Source of the DNA: Pseudomonas sp. 2FG | GTDB taxonomy: Bacteria > Pseudomonadota > Gammaproteobacteria > Pseudomonadales > Pseudomonadaceae | DNA length: 64,000 nt | Assembly (NCBI RefSeq): GCF_005502935.1 | Contig: NZ_SCMP01000002.1 | Coordinates: 186,001 to 250,000 of the forward strand | Direction of reading: 5' to 3' | Part shown: piece after piece, positions 18,247 to 27,252 of the stretch | Position numbering within the stretch: the stretch's first letter is position 1 | How the letters are laid out: each line of letters opens with the position of its first letter | Program-made: the position numbers and the translations under genes | The notes under the pieces: model-generated | The model's database searches: none | The model's input: only the letters and a program-made list of their open reading frames with translations | Told to the model about the DNA's origin: nothing

Positions 18247-19305
18247 ATGTCTACGCCTTTTCCGCCGCGCGGTCGCGGCACCGCCAGCAACCCTCATAAC
18301 CGCTTCGCCCCGACCCGCTCGGTGGTCGAGGACGACGGCTGGTTTCAGGAAGTGCCGCCGTCGCGTGCTACCGAAGTGCGGATCGAAACCGCGAAGACCA
18401 TCATCACCCGCAACCAGTCGCCGGACCTGCCGTTCGACCGCTCGATCAACCCTTACCGCGGTTGTGAACACGGTTGTATCTATTGCTACGCCAGGCCCGG
18501 CCATGCCTATTGGGATCTGTCGCCGGGGCTGGATTTCGAGACCAAACTGATCGCCAAGACCAACGCCCCGGCCCTGCTCGAACAACAGCTGTCCAAGCCC
18601 GGTTATGTCTGTGCGCCGATCAATCTGGGCGCCAACACCGACCCCTATCAGCCGATCGAACGTGAACACCAACTGACCCGGCGCACGCTCGAAGTGCTGC
18701 TGCGTTATCGTCACCCGCTGACGATAGTGACCAAGGGCTCGCTGGTGCTGCGCGACCTGGATCTGCTCAGCGAACTGGCCAAGCAGCGGCTGGTGGCGGT
18801 GATGATCAGCCTGACTACCCTCGATGACGAGTTGAAACGCATCATGGAACCGCGCGCGGCCGCACCCTCGGCACGTTTGCGGGCCATTCGGGTGTTGCGC
18901 GAGGCGGGGATTCCGGTTGGCGTGCTCTGCTCGCCGATGATTCCGCTGATCAACGACAGCGAACTGGAGCAACTGCTGGCGCAGGCCAAGGGGGCCGGCG
19001 CGCAAAGCGCGGCCTATATGTTCCTGCGCCTGCCGCGCGAAGTGGCGCCACTGTTCGAGGAGTGGCTGGCGGCGCACTTTCCCGAGCGTGCCGAGCATGT
19101 GTTGAGCCTGGTGCGGCAGAGCCGTGGCGGTGAGCTCTACGACGGCCGCTTCGGCACGCGGATGCGTGGCGAAGGGCCGTTCGCCGAGCTGCTGGCGCAG
19201 CGCTTCAAGCTGGCACTCAAGCGCCTGGGCCTGAACAGGCGTGAGGGTTTCAATCTCGACTGCTCGCGCTTTTGCCCGCCGGGCGGGCAGATGGCGCTGT
19301 TGTAG
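18247..19305 (+). CDS. PA0069-type radical SAM protein (SplB-like), SOS-controlled
   Basis: A 352-residue radical S-adenosylmethionine enzyme. The 4Fe-4S ligands are C73, C77 and C80 in RGCEHGCIYCYARPGHAYWD. The fold resembles spore photoproduct lyase-like proteins (SplB, Rv2578c group): ETKLIAKTNAPALLEQQL, then LGANTDPYQPIEREH. The ATG at 18247 is chosen because an in-frame ATG at 18229 lies inside the operator palindrome. Control by a LexA box points to a part in DNA damage response, possibly photoproduct or base-lesion repair; the reaction is not established. Confidence 0.9.
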   Translation: MSTPFPPRGRGTASNPHNRFAPTRSVVEDDGWFQEVPPSRATEVRIETAKTIITRNQSPDLPFDRSINPYRGCEHGCIYCYARPGHAYWDLSPGLDFETKLIAKTNAPALLEQQLSKPGYVCAPINLGANTDPYQPIEREHQLTRRTLEVLLRYRHPLTIVTKGSLVLRDLDLLSELAKQRLVAVMISLTTLDDELKRIMEPRAAAPSARLRAIRVLREAGIPVGVLCSPMIPLINDSELEQLLAQAKGAGAQSAAYMFLRLPREVAPLFEEWLAAHFPERAEHVLSLVRQSRGGELYDGRFGTRMRGEGPFAELLAQRFKLALKRLGLNRREGFNLDCSRFCPPGGQMALL

Positions 19306-19329
19306 AGGCTCTTAGTGCTAGCGGCGCAA

Positions 19330-19989
19330 TTAGCTCGCCACGCGCTGCGCTTGATCGAGTTCCAGCTCGACGCCGAGTTGGCGTGACAGGCACGGCCAGC
19401 GTTTCCAGGCGGCATCCGTGGTCGGGCTGCTCAGGCGTTCGCGATAGGCCTGCACGGAGTCCTGGGCAAACATCGCGGCGTCCAGCATGCCTTCGACCGC
19501 AAGGTGTACCGCTTCGTCCAATTGATTGGCGAAGGGCTCACCAATCAACTGGTGGGCGATCAGATTGGCCACCGTGGTATCCAGCGGGATCAACGGCTGG
19601 CCGAGGTGGGTGATGTAGCGATCATTCACTTCCTCGACCAGGCGATGGGCCAAATACGCCTCGTCGAGCAGGCCGTCGAGACCTTCATGGCCGGCCATTA
19701 GCGCCGGCGGCTGGAGGAAAAACTGCTCGGCCACCTTCAGCACCGGTTTGATCTGCGCCTCGATCCCGGCCTCACGCGCCACTTGATTGGCGGCATCCAA
19801 GACCTCCGGCACCTGCTCCACATAGGCGGTGACGAAGCGCGTCAAGACCCCTTGGGCATCGCTGGCCGGCAGGCGGATGGAGGGGTGCAGGCGCAGCAGT
19901 TTTCCCTCGAGTTGGCGTACGAGGTGCCCACTGGTGGCTTCGTGTAGGTGCGCGCGCTGAATCAGTTCGCGCAGGGCGGCGGTGTTCAT
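19330..19989 (-). CDS. Conserved hypothetical protein
   Basis: A 219-residue, mostly helical soluble protein. I recognise no named domain. It begins MNTAALRELIQRAHLHEATS and contains LVEEVNDRYITHLGQPLIPL and a run of small helices, with few cysteines and no signal peptide. The ATG at 19989 has GGAGC upstream (CAGGAGCTGTCATG), while the longer frame to 20073 has no ribosome-binding site. It converges on the radical SAM gene, 25 bases away. The frame uses the same high-G+C codons as its neighbours, so it is a real gene. Function unknown. Confidence 0.75.
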   Translation of the reverse strand: MNTAALRELIQRAHLHEATSGHLVRQLEGKLLRLHPSIRLPASDAQGVLTRFVTAYVEQVPEVLDAANQVAREAGIEAQIKPVLKVAEQFFLQPPALMAGHEGLDGLLDEAYLAHRLVEEVNDRYITHLGQPLIPLDTTVANLIAHQLIGEPFANQLDEAVHLAVEGMLDAAMFAQDSVQAYRERLSSPTTDAAWKRWPCLSRQLGVELELDQAQRVAS

Positions 19990-20361
19990 GACAGCTCCTG
20001 AAATAAGGACATGGGTGAGAGGCGAACAAAGACCATAGCTCGCCAGACGCTGTGGCTCAGACGCGATTGTCATAATTATTTAATGGTTATGCGAGCGTGT
20101 TATATCGGCTGTTTGCGACCGTTTTCCGCCCGCGGTAACCGGGGCGTTTAGGACAAGCCTTCGGCGGCTTTGGCCATTTGCGTTTCGACGTTGCCAGGTC
20201 GAAGTCGCCGTCTATACTCCGATTCGAAAGGCGTCACCTGATGGAACCGGACTGAGCTACGGCAAGGCGAGGTTGCGGCAGTTAAAGTCGGTTTTTAGCA
20301 GCCGCTCCCTTGGCCGCAGGCACAGCCGGCGGGATAACAAGAACGATAAGGGGAACCCGCA
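19990..20361. promoter_or_regulatory. Divergent interval with probable cox operon promoter
   Basis: No gene is seen in these 372 bases. TTGCCA at 20191-20196 and TATACT at 20213-20218, spaced by 16, form a good sigma-70 type promoter facing coxB, with a leader of about 135 bases. AATAATTATTTAATGG near 20070-20085 gives an AT-rich patch that could serve the hypothetical gene on the other strand. Confidence 0.55.
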
Positions 20362-21486
20362 ATGATGCGACATCCACGAGTCTGGGTGGGACTCCTGCTG
20401 TGGTCGGTATTCAGCCAAGCGCAAGCCGCCTGGACGGTGAATATGGCGCCTGGCGCGACGGCGGTCAGCCATGCAGTGTTTGATTTACACATGACCATCT
20501 TCTGGATCTGCGCGGTCATCGGTGTAGTGGTGTTCGGCGCGATGTTCTGGTCGATGCTCGTCCATCGGCGCTCCACCGGTCAGGTGGCGGCGCACTTCCA
20601 CGAAAGCACGACGGTAGAGATTCTCTGGACCGTGGTGCCCTTCGTGATCCTGGTGGCCATGGCGATTCCGGCGACCAAGACGCTGATCGACATCTACGAC
20701 AGCAGCGAGTCGGAGCTGGATATCCAGGTCACCGGCTATCAATGGAAGTGGCAGTACAAGTATCTGGGCCAGGACGTTGAGTTCTTCAGCAACCTGACCA
20801 CCCCCGCCGAACAGATCAATAACCAAGCGCCCAAAGACGAGCATTACCTGCTGGAAGTCGACCAGCCATTGGTGGTGCCGGTGGGCACCAAGGTGCGTTT
20901 CCTGATTACCGCCGCCGATGTGATCCATTCCTGGTGGGTGCCGGCGTTGGCGGTGAAGCGCGATGCGATCCCCGGCTTCGTCAACGAAGCGTGGACGCGG
21001 ATCGAGCAACCCGGTCTCTACCGTGGGCAGTGCACCGAACTGTGCGGCAAGGACCACGGCTTTATGCCGATCGTGGTCGAAGCCAAGTCGAAAGAAGATT
21101 TCGCCACCTGGCTGGCCGCGCGTAAGGAGGAAACGCTCAAGCTCAAGGAGCTGACCAGCAAGGAATGGACTCGCGAAGAGCTGGTTGCGCGGGGTGACAA
21201 GGTCTACCACAGCACCTGCGCCGCCTGTCACCAACCCGAAGGTCAGGGCCTGCCGCCGATGTTCCCGGCGCTTAAGGGCTCGAAGATCGCTACCGGGCCG
21301 AAGGAAGACCATCTGAAGATCGTCTTCAACGGCAAACCCGGGACTTCCATGGCCGCGTTCGGCAAGCAACTGTCGGAAGTCGATATTGCCGCAGTGATCA
21401 CCTACGAGCGCAACGCCTGGGGCAACAACGTCGGTGACATGGTCGCCCCGAAAGATGTGTTGGCCCTCAAACAGGCTGAGGAATAG
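20362..21486 (+). CDS. coxB: Cytochrome c oxidase subunit II with fused cytochrome c (caa3 type)
   Basis: A 374-residue subunit. After the signal (MMRHPRVWVGLLLWSVFSQA) come two transmembrane helices and the cupredoxin domain that holds the binuclear CuA centre: H189 (HSWW), C224, C228, H232 and M235 in RGQCTELCGKDHGFM. A C-terminal cytochrome c domain carries CAACH (C286, C289, H290), the hallmark of caa3 oxidases that accept electrons through their own heme. It acts in the inner membrane facing the periplasm. It is the first gene of the oxidase operon; coxA follows within 12 bases. Confidence 0.97.
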   Translation: MMRHPRVWVGLLLWSVFSQAQAAWTVNMAPGATAVSHAVFDLHMTIFWICAVIGVVVFGAMFWSMLVHRRSTGQVAAHFHESTTVEILWTVVPFVILVAMAIPATKTLIDIYDSSESELDIQVTGYQWKWQYKYLGQDVEFFSNLTTPAEQINNQAPKDEHYLLEVDQPLVVPVGTKVRFLITAADVIHSWWVPALAVKRDAIPGFVNEAWTRIEQPGLYRGQCTELCGKDHGFMPIVVEAKSKEDFATWLAARKEETLKLKELTSKEWTREELVARGDKVYHSTCAACHQPEGQGLPPMFPALKGSKIATGPKEDHLKIVFNGKPGTSMAAFGKQLSEVDIAAVITYERNAWGNNVGDMVAPKDVLALKQAEE

Positions 21487-21497
21487 GAATAATGACT

Positions 21498-23114
21498 ATG
21501 AATGCCGTGAACGAGCATCCCGAGCATAGCCACCTGAGCAGCGAGCAGGACCACCATCACCACGGGCCGGCCAAGGGGCTGATGCGCTGGGTATTGACCA
21601 CCAACCACAAGGACATCGGCACGATGTACCTGTGGTTCAGCTTTGCAATGTTCCTGCTCGGCGGTTCGATGGCCATGGTCATCCGCGCCGAGCTGTTCCA
21701 GCCCGGCTTGCAGATAGTCCAGCCGGAGTTCTTCAACCAGATGACCACCATGCATGGCCTGATCATGGTCTTCGGCGCGGTGATGCCGGCCTTCGTCGGC
21801 CTGGCCAACTGGATGATCCCGCTGATGGTTGGCGCCCCGGATATGGCCCTGCCACGGATGAACAACTTCAGCTTCTGGCTGCTACCGGCGGCGTTCACGC
21901 TGCTGGTCAGCACCCTGTTCTCTGCCGCTGGCGGGCCGAACTTCGGCTGGACCTTCTACGCGCCGCTGTCCACCACCTACGCCCCGGAAAGCGTCACCTT
22001 CTTCATCTTCGCCATCCACCTGATGGGCATCAGCTCGATCATGGGCGCGATCAACATAATCGCCACCATCCTCAACCTGCGTGCCCCTGGCATGACCCTG
22101 ATGAAGATGCCGCTGTTCGTCTGGACCTGGCTGATCACCGCCTTCCTGCTGATCGCGGTGATGCCGGTACTGGCGGGTTGCGTGACCATGATGCTGATGG
22201 ACATCCATTTCGGCACCAGTTTCTTCAGTGCTGCCGGCGGCGGGGATCCGGTGTTGTTCCAGCATGTGTTCTGGTTCTTCGGCCACCCCGAGGTGTACAT
22301 CATGATCCTGCCCGCCTTCGGTGCGGTCAGCGCGATCATTCCGGCCTTCTCGCGCAAGCCGCTGTTCGGCTACACCTCGATGGTCTACGCCACGGCGAGT
22401 ATCGCCTTCCTGTCGTTCATCGTCTGGGCGCACCACATGTTCGTGGTCGGTATTCCGCTGGTGGGCGAGCTGTTCTTCATGTATGCCACCCTGCTGATCG
22501 CCGTGCCCACCGGGGTCAAGGTGTTCAACTGGGTGAGCACCATGTGGCAGGGCTCGCTGACCTTCGAGACGCCGATGCTGTTCGCCGTGGCCTTCGTCAT
22601 CCTGTTCACCATCGGCGGTTTCTCCGGGCTGATGCTGGCCATCGCTCCGGCGGATTTCCAGTACCACGACACTTACTTCGTGGTGGCGCACTTCCACTAT
22701 GTATTGGTGCCGGGGGCGATCTTCGGGATCTTCGCTTCGGCCTATTACTGGCTGCCGAAGTGGACCGGCCACATGTACGACGAGACCCTCGGCAAGCTGC
22801 ACTTCTGGCTGTCGTTCGTCGGCATGAACATGGCCTTCTTCCCGATGCATTTCGTTGGCTTGGCGGGCATGCCGCGGCGGATTCCGGACTACAGCCTGCA
22901 GTTCGCCGACTTCAACATGATCTCCTCGATCGGTGCCTTCAGCTTTGGCGCCACGCAGTTCCTCTTCCTGTTCATCGTCATCAAGTGCATCCGTGGCGGC
23001 AAGGCCGCGCCGGCCAAACCTTGGGATGGGGCAGAGGGTCTGGAGTGGACGGTGCCCTCGCCAGCGCCTTACCACACCTTCACGACGCCACCGGAAGTTG
23101 AAGTGAGCCGCTGA
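21498..23114 (+). CDS. coxA: Cytochrome c oxidase subunit I
   Basis: The catalytic subunit of about 538 residues and twelve helices, with heme a, heme a3 and CuB. HPEVY (H263, Y267), the covalently linked His-Tyr pair of the proton channel, and WAHHMFVVGIP for the CuB histidines are present, as is HYHDTYFVVAHFHYVL-type sequence for the heme ligands. The N-terminus is unusually rich in histidine (HPEHSHLSSEQDHHHHG). The ATG at 21498 is preferred because AGGA lies 9 bases upstream; an in-frame ATG at 21492 is only 3 bases from it. The stop overlaps the next start by one base. Confidence 0.97.
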   Translation: MNAVNEHPEHSHLSSEQDHHHHGPAKGLMRWVLTTNHKDIGTMYLWFSFAMFLLGGSMAMVIRAELFQPGLQIVQPEFFNQMTTMHGLIMVFGAVMPAFVGLANWMIPLMVGAPDMALPRMNNFSFWLLPAAFTLLVSTLFSAAGGPNFGWTFYAPLSTTYAPESVTFFIFAIHLMGISSIMGAINIIATILNLRAPGMTLMKMPLFVWTWLITAFLLIAVMPVLAGCVTMMLMDIHFGTSFFSAAGGGDPVLFQHVFWFFGHPEVYIMILPAFGAVSAIIPAFSRKPLFGYTSMVYATASIAFLSFIVWAHHMFVVGIPLVGELFFMYATLLIAVPTGVKVFNWVSTMWQGSLTFETPMLFAVAFVILFTIGGFSGLMLAIAPADFQYHDTYFVVAHFHYVLVPGAIFGIFASAYYWLPKWTGHMYDETLGKLHFWLSFVGMNMAFFPMHFVGLAGMPRRIPDYSLQFADFNMISSIGAFSFGATQFLFLFIVIKCIRGGKAAPAKPWDGAEGLEWTVPSPAPYHTFTTPPEVEVSR

Positions 23115-23662
23115 TGAGCGAGGCCCAGAGTACGCGTCGCCTGGTTACCCGCCTGCTCGTGCTGGTGGTGGCGATGTTCGCCTTTGGTTTCGCTTTGGTG
23201 CCGATTTACGACCAGATGTGCAAGGTGTTCGGCATCAATGGCAAAACGGCCGGGGCCTATGCGGGCACGCAGACCGTGGACGAGCAGCGCCAAGTACGAG
23301 TGCAGTTTCTCGCCACCAATGCCGCCGACATGGTTTGGGAGTTCCATCCCGTAGCGGACGAGTTAGTCGTGTATCCAGGGGCGGTCAACGAGATGAAGTT
23401 TATCGCGCATAACCCGACCGATAAGCCGATGACGGCCCAGGCCATTCCCAGTGTGGTGCCGTCGGAGGCAGCGGCGTATTTCCATAAAACCGAATGTTTC
23501 TGTTTCACCCAGCAGGTGCTGCAGGCGGGTGAGCGTATCGAGATGGTGGTGCGTTTCATCGTCGACCGTGACCTGCCCAAGGATGTGTACCACCTGACCC
23601 TCGGTTACACGCTGTTCGATATCACTGCACGTCATCCGCCGGTTGCCAGCAACGGCGGATAA
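23114..23662 (+). CDS. ctaG: Cytochrome oxidase copper-insertion protein Cox11/CtaG
   Basis: A 182-residue assembly factor with one N-terminal helix anchoring a periplasmic domain that delivers copper to CuB. The copper-binding CFCF motif is present in HKTECFCFTQQVLQAGE. The ATG at 23114 overlaps the coxA TGA by one base (TGATG), so translation is coupled. Its place between subunits I and III is standard for Pseudomonas. Confidence 0.96.
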   Translation: MSEAQSTRRLVTRLLVLVVAMFAFGFALVPIYDQMCKVFGINGKTAGAYAGTQTVDEQRQVRVQFLATNAADMVWEFHPVADELVVYPGAVNEMKFIAHNPTDKPMTAQAIPSVVPSEAAAYFHKTECFCFTQQVLQAGERIEMVVRFIVDRDLPKDVYHLTLGYTLFDITARHPPVASNGG

Positions 23663-23677
23663 CCAAGGAGAACAATA

Positions 23678-24565
23678 ATGGCAACCCACGAGCAGTATTA
23701 CGTTCCGACCCAGAGCAAGTGGCCGATCATCGCCACAATCGGCCTGCTCACCACTGTCTACGGCCTGGGCACCTGGTTCAACGACATGAAAGCTGCGCGC
23801 CCCGATTCCCATGGCCCGCTGATCTTCTTCATCGGCGGCCTGTTCCTCGCCTACATGCTATTTGGCTGGTTCGGCACGGTGATCAAGGAGAGCCGCTCAG
23901 GTCTGTACAGCTCGCAAATGGACCGTTCATTCCGCTGGGGCATGAGCTGGTTCATCTTCTCCGAGGTGATGTTCTTTATCGCCTTCTTTGGCGCCTTGTT
24001 CTACGTGCGCAACCTCTCCGGGCCTTGGCTCGGTGGTGAAGGGGCGAAAGGAGTGGCGAACATGCTCTGGCCGAGCTTCGAGTTTGCCTGGCCGCTGCTG
24101 AACAACCCGGACTCCAAGTTGTTCCCGCCGCCCAAGGAAGTGATCTCGCCCTGGGAGCTGCCGCTGCTCAACACCTTACTGCTGGTCAGCTCCAGCGTTA
24201 CCGTGACCTTAGCCCACCATGCGCTGCGCAAGGGCCATCGCAAGCCGCTGAAGCTGTGGTTGGCGCTGACCATTCTGCTGGGTCTGACCTTCCTGGCATT
24301 CCAGGCCACGGAATACGTCGAGGCCTACCACGAACTGGGCCTGACCCTGGGCTCGGGCATCTACGGCGCCACCTTCTTTATGCTTACCGGCTTCCACGGT
24401 GCCCACGTGACGCTGGGGACGATCATTCTGACGGTGATGCTGGTGCGCATCTTGCGCGGGCACTTCGATCCGGAGCACCACTTCGGCTTCGAGGCGGCCG
24501 CCTGGTACTGGCACTTCGTCGATGTGGTGTGGATTGGGCTGTTTACCTTCGTTTACGTGCTTTAA
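23678..24565 (+). CDS. coxC: Cytochrome c oxidase subunit III
   Basis: A 295-residue seven-helix subunit. It shows the typical RWGMSWFIFSEVMFFIAFFG, then HHALRKGHRK, and the C-terminal FHGAHVTLGTIIL and WYWHFVDVVWIGLFTFVYVL. It stabilises the catalytic subunit and binds lipid. AAGGAG lies 8 bases before the ATG. A strong hairpin follows the stop within 10 bases. Confidence 0.97.
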   Translation: MATHEQYYVPTQSKWPIIATIGLLTTVYGLGTWFNDMKAARPDSHGPLIFFIGGLFLAYMLFGWFGTVIKESRSGLYSSQMDRSFRWGMSWFIFSEVMFFIAFFGALFYVRNLSGPWLGGEGAKGVANMLWPSFEFAWPLLNNPDSKLFPPPKEVISPWELPLLNTLLLVSSSVTVTLAHHALRKGHRKPLKLWLALTILLGLTFLAFQATEYVEAYHELGLTLGSGIYGATFFMLTGFHGAHVTLGTIILTVMLVRILRGHFDPEHHFGFEAAAWYWHFVDVVWIGLFTFVYVL

Positions 24566-24571
24566 CGCAGG

Positions 24572-24605
24572 CCTGGTAGCCCGGATGCGGGTTCGGGCTA
24601 CCAGG
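24572..24605. terminator. Strong hairpin after coxC
   Basis: CCTGGTAGCCCG (24572-24583) pairs with CGGGCTACCAGG (24594-24605), a perfect 12-bp stem with a 10-base loop and no T tract. The stop codon of the convergent DUF2909 gene (24598-24600) lies inside the right arm. It may attenuate coxC read-through or act as a repeated genomic palindrome. Confidence 0.6.
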
Positions 24606-24801
24606 TGACATGCGAGACCAGCTGCCCGCTGTAGAAACCCCAGGCCACTAGAGCCAGCGTGAGGGCTGCAAGGGTGACACGCACGGTCAGGGCGTAGACC
24701 AGCCGTGAGCTGTGGCCTTGATCCTTGACCAGAAAGAACAGACCGCTGAACAGACTGACTAGGGTTGCCAATAGCATGAAGATGATCGCCGCTTTGAGCA
24801 T
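24598..24801 (-). CDS. DUF2909 twin transmembrane protein
   Basis: A 67-residue membrane protein of two helices (MLKAAIIFMLLATLVSLFSG, then TVRVTLAALTLALVAWGFYS) joined by a short loop KDQGHSSRLVYAL. It belongs to the twin-transmembrane DUF2909 family and is always found, as far as I recall, opposite the cox operon between subunit III and SURF1 in Pseudomonas. It is convergent with coxC and divergent from the SURF1 gene. Its position suggests oxidase assembly or stability; no function is established. Confidence 0.88.
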   Translation of the reverse strand: MLKAAIIFMLLATLVSLFSGLFFLVKDQGHSSRLVYALTVRVTLAALTLALVAWGFYSGQLVSHVTW

Positions 24802-24877
24802 GGCGTGACTCTCGGATGTGGGGAAGGGGAATGCAGTTCAGTATAGCCAGTCACACGGGTGGATTCGGGAGGGCCGC

Positions 24878-25606
24878 ATGAGCCGCTTTCGGCCCGGTCT
24901 GGCGCCAACCCTGGTGGTGTTGGCGCTGCTGCCGCTGCTGATCGCCCTGGGCTTCTGGCAGTTGTCCCGCGCCGCGGAAAAGCGCGGCCTGCTGAGCAGT
25001 TATGAAGCCCGGCGAACGGCCGAGCCGATCGATATTGTCGAGTTGGAGCACAGTGCCGATCCGGCGTACCGGCGCGTGCGTCTGTACGGCCATTTCGACG
25101 AGCAGCACAGCCTGTTGCTCGACAACCGCATCCGTGCCGGACAGGTCGGCATCGAATTGCTGCAACCCTTCTACGATCAGGCCAGCGGTCTCTGGTTGTT
25201 GCTCAACCGTGGCTGGCTGCGCTGGCCAGATCGGCGCACGCCACCCGTCTTCAATACTCCGGATACGGCCCTGAGCCTGGTTGCCTGGGTCTATGTGCCG
25301 CCGGGCGCCACCTTCCAGCTGCAAGCCGACCAGCCGAGCCGCGAGTGGCCGCACCTGATCACCGCAGTTGAGCCGCGTAGCGTCTGGGAACAGTTGGGCC
25401 GTGCTGGACTGCCTTATGAATTGCGCCTGGAACCCGGCCCCGCGGCCTACCAGGCCGACTGGGCCGTAGTCGCCATGGGGCCGGAAAAACACCAGGGTTA
25501 TGCCGTGCAATGGTTTGCCCTCGCGGTAGCCCTGTTTGGCCTGTTTATTTATCTCGGATTGCACTCTGTATCCGCTAGTGCACAACGCGCAGGAGAACCC
25601 TCATGA
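24878..25606 (+). CDS. SURF1-family oxidase assembly protein
   Basis: A 242-residue inner-membrane protein with two transmembrane helices, at residues 8-28 (VVLALLPLLIALGFWQLSRA) and 218-238, around a periplasmic domain. SURF1 helps heme A enter subunit I. Signature pieces are GFWQLSRAAEKR, LLLDNRIRAGQVGIELLQPF and LLLNRGWLRWPDRR. The ATG at 24878 follows GGGAGGG. The stop overlaps the next start by 4 bases (ATGA). Confidence 0.94.
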   Translation: MSRFRPGLAPTLVVLALLPLLIALGFWQLSRAAEKRGLLSSYEARRTAEPIDIVELEHSADPAYRRVRLYGHFDEQHSLLLDNRIRAGQVGIELLQPFYDQASGLWLLLNRGWLRWPDRRTPPVFNTPDTALSLVAWVYVPPGATFQLQADQPSREWPHLITAVEPRSVWEQLGRAGLPYELRLEPGPAAYQADWAVVAMGPEKHQGYAVQWFALAVALFGLFIYLGLHSVSASAQRAGEPS

Positions 25607-26184
25607 ATCCAGCCATAACCCTGCCTGGTGCCCCGCCTAGCCGTCGTCGGGGGCGCTGGCAGCTGTTGCTGCTGCTGGCGCTGACTATCGGTCCGATGGT
25701 GCTGGCGACAGCCATGTACCAATGGCGGTTCTGGGTGCCGGATGGGCGCAATTATCACGGTGAGCTGATCGGCAATGGCCAGAGTCGGGCTGATTTGGGT
25801 GTGCAATCCGCCGAAGAAACCCGCTGGCAGATATTGGTGACCGCCCCGCAAGGCTGCGCTGAAGACTGTCGTCAGCTGGTCTACCTGGCGCGGCAAATTC
25901 AGATCGGCCTCGGCCGCGAAGCCTCACGCGCCAGCCATGCCCTGGCCACTGCGCAGCCACTGGCGGATGACTACAGCGCCGAACTGACGCGCGAATATCC
26001 CAGGCTCGGGCGCCTCTCGCTGGATGCACAGGCCTATGACCAGGCCACCGATGGCGGCAGCGCTGCGCAGCTGTGGCTCGTCGATCCGCACGGCAACCTG
26101 GTGCTGCGCTATGGCGCCAAGGTCAAAGGCAAAGCTGTGCTGAATGACCTCCTTCATCTGCTGAAACTGTCGAATATCGGCTAA
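25603..26184 (+). CDS. Membrane-anchored SCO-like thioredoxin-fold protein with CxxxC
   Basis: A 193-residue protein with one N-terminal membrane helix (WQLLLLLALTIGPMVLATAM) and a periplasmic domain. Position and length match the conserved gene (PA0111 in P. aeruginosa) between SURF1 and CtaA. The sequence has VTAPQGCAEDCRQLVYLARQ, in which C85 and C89 form a CxxxC like that of SCO copper chaperones, and LWLVDPHGNLVLRYG near the C-terminus, like the SCO VDHSGNLVIIG strand. It lacks the SCO histidine in its usual HSG context. I infer a degenerate SCO-type metal or thiol chaperone. Confidence 0.8.
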   Translation: MNPAITLPGAPPSRRRGRWQLLLLLALTIGPMVLATAMYQWRFWVPDGRNYHGELIGNGQSRADLGVQSAEETRWQILVTAPQGCAEDCRQLVYLARQIQIGLGREASRASHALATAQPLADDYSAELTREYPRLGRLSLDAQAYDQATDGGSAAQLWLVDPHGNLVLRYGAKVKGKAVLNDLLHLLKLSNIG

Positions 26185-26193
26185 GGAAGCGTT

Positions 26194-27225
26194 ATGGCCA
26201 AACCCGGATTCCGTCTCGCCCTGCTGGCTACCGTGCTGGCCGTGGTGGTGGTGCTGCTGGGCGCCTACACCCGGCTGACCCATGCCGGCCTCGGCTGCCC
26301 GGACTGGCCCGGCTGCTACGGCTTTATCGGCGTACCGAAAACCGAGGTGCAGTTGGCCCATGCCGAGCAGCATTATCCGCAGGCGCCGGTGGAGGCGCAG
26401 AAGGGTTGGAACGAGATGGTGCACCGCTACTTCGCCGGTAGCCTTGGCTTGCTGATTCTCAGCTTGGCCATCCTCGCGCTGCGCCGGCGCGGTCAGCCGG
26501 GCCAGCCATTGAAATTGCCACTGCTACTGCTCGCTGTGGTGATCGCCCAGGCGGCCTTTGGCATGTGGACTGTGACCTTGAAGCTCTGGCCCCAGGTGGT
26601 CACCGCCCACCTGGTCGGGGGCTTTACCACCCTGGCCTTGCTGTTTCTCTTGACTCTGCGGCTATCCGGCGCTTTAGCGCCGTTGCCAGCGCTGCCTGCC
26701 CGACTGCGCCGCTTGGCGGCGTTGGGGCTGCTGCTGGTGATCGGGCAGATTGCCCTGGGTGGCTGGGTGAGCTCCAACTACGCGGCGGTGGCCTGCATCG
26801 ACCTGCCCACCTGCCATGGTCAATGGTGGCCGGCGGTGGACTTCGCCAACGGCTTTCACCTGACCCAGCAGATTGGTCCCAATTACCTCGGTGGCCAGCT
26901 GGATAGCGATGCGCGTACCGCCATTCATCTGACTCACCGCCTCGGTGCCCTGGCGGTGACGCTGGTGCTGCTGGCACTGGCCTGGCAGCTGCGCGGTGCG
27001 GGGTTCTCACGGTTGGCCGGGTTGCTCGTGTTGGCCTTGGCCGTGCAGGTCGGTCTGGGCGCGAGCAACGTATTACTGCACCTGCCGCTGGTCGTCGCCG
27101 TCGCCCATAACGGCGGTGGCGCGGCGTTGCTGCTGGTGCTGGTGCTGGTCAATTACCGGTTGCGCAGCCACCTAGGTCAGACGCAGCAGAGGTCCGCAGG
27201 CTGGGTTAGCCGCACCACGGCGTAA
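26194..27225 (+). CDS. ctaA: Heme A synthase (COX15/CtaA)
   Basis: A 343-residue eight-helix membrane enzyme that oxidises the heme O methyl group to the formyl group of heme A. It shows the N-terminal TRLTHAGLGCPDWPGCYGF, including the CxxxxxxC pair, the ligand histidines in NEMVHRYFAGSLG, and the second-half repeat VACIDLPTCHGQWWP and AIHLTHRLGALAV. AAGGAAG lies upstream of the ATG. A stem GGTTAGG/CCTAACC follows it before ctaB. Confidence 0.96.
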   Translation: MAKPGFRLALLATVLAVVVVLLGAYTRLTHAGLGCPDWPGCYGFIGVPKTEVQLAHAEQHYPQAPVEAQKGWNEMVHRYFAGSLGLLILSLAILALRRRGQPGQPLKLPLLLLAVVIAQAAFGMWTVTLKLWPQVVTAHLVGGFTTLALLFLLTLRLSGALAPLPALPARLRRLAALGLLLVIGQIALGGWVSSNYAAVACIDLPTCHGQWWPAVDFANGFHLTQQIGPNYLGGQLDSDARTAIHLTHRLGALAVTLVLLALAWQLRGAGFSRLAGLLVLALAVQVGLGASNVLLHLPLVVAVAHNGGGAALLLVLVLVNYRLRSHLGQTQQRSAGWVSRTTA

Positions 27226-27252
27226 CCCTCCATAGGGTCGAGTGAAACGCTG

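Noticed and set aside
21632-23101. A 489-codon frame in another reading frame of coxA
   Set aside because: It has an Arg/His/Asp-rich composition and lies wholly inside coxA, whose helices and metal ligands are plain.
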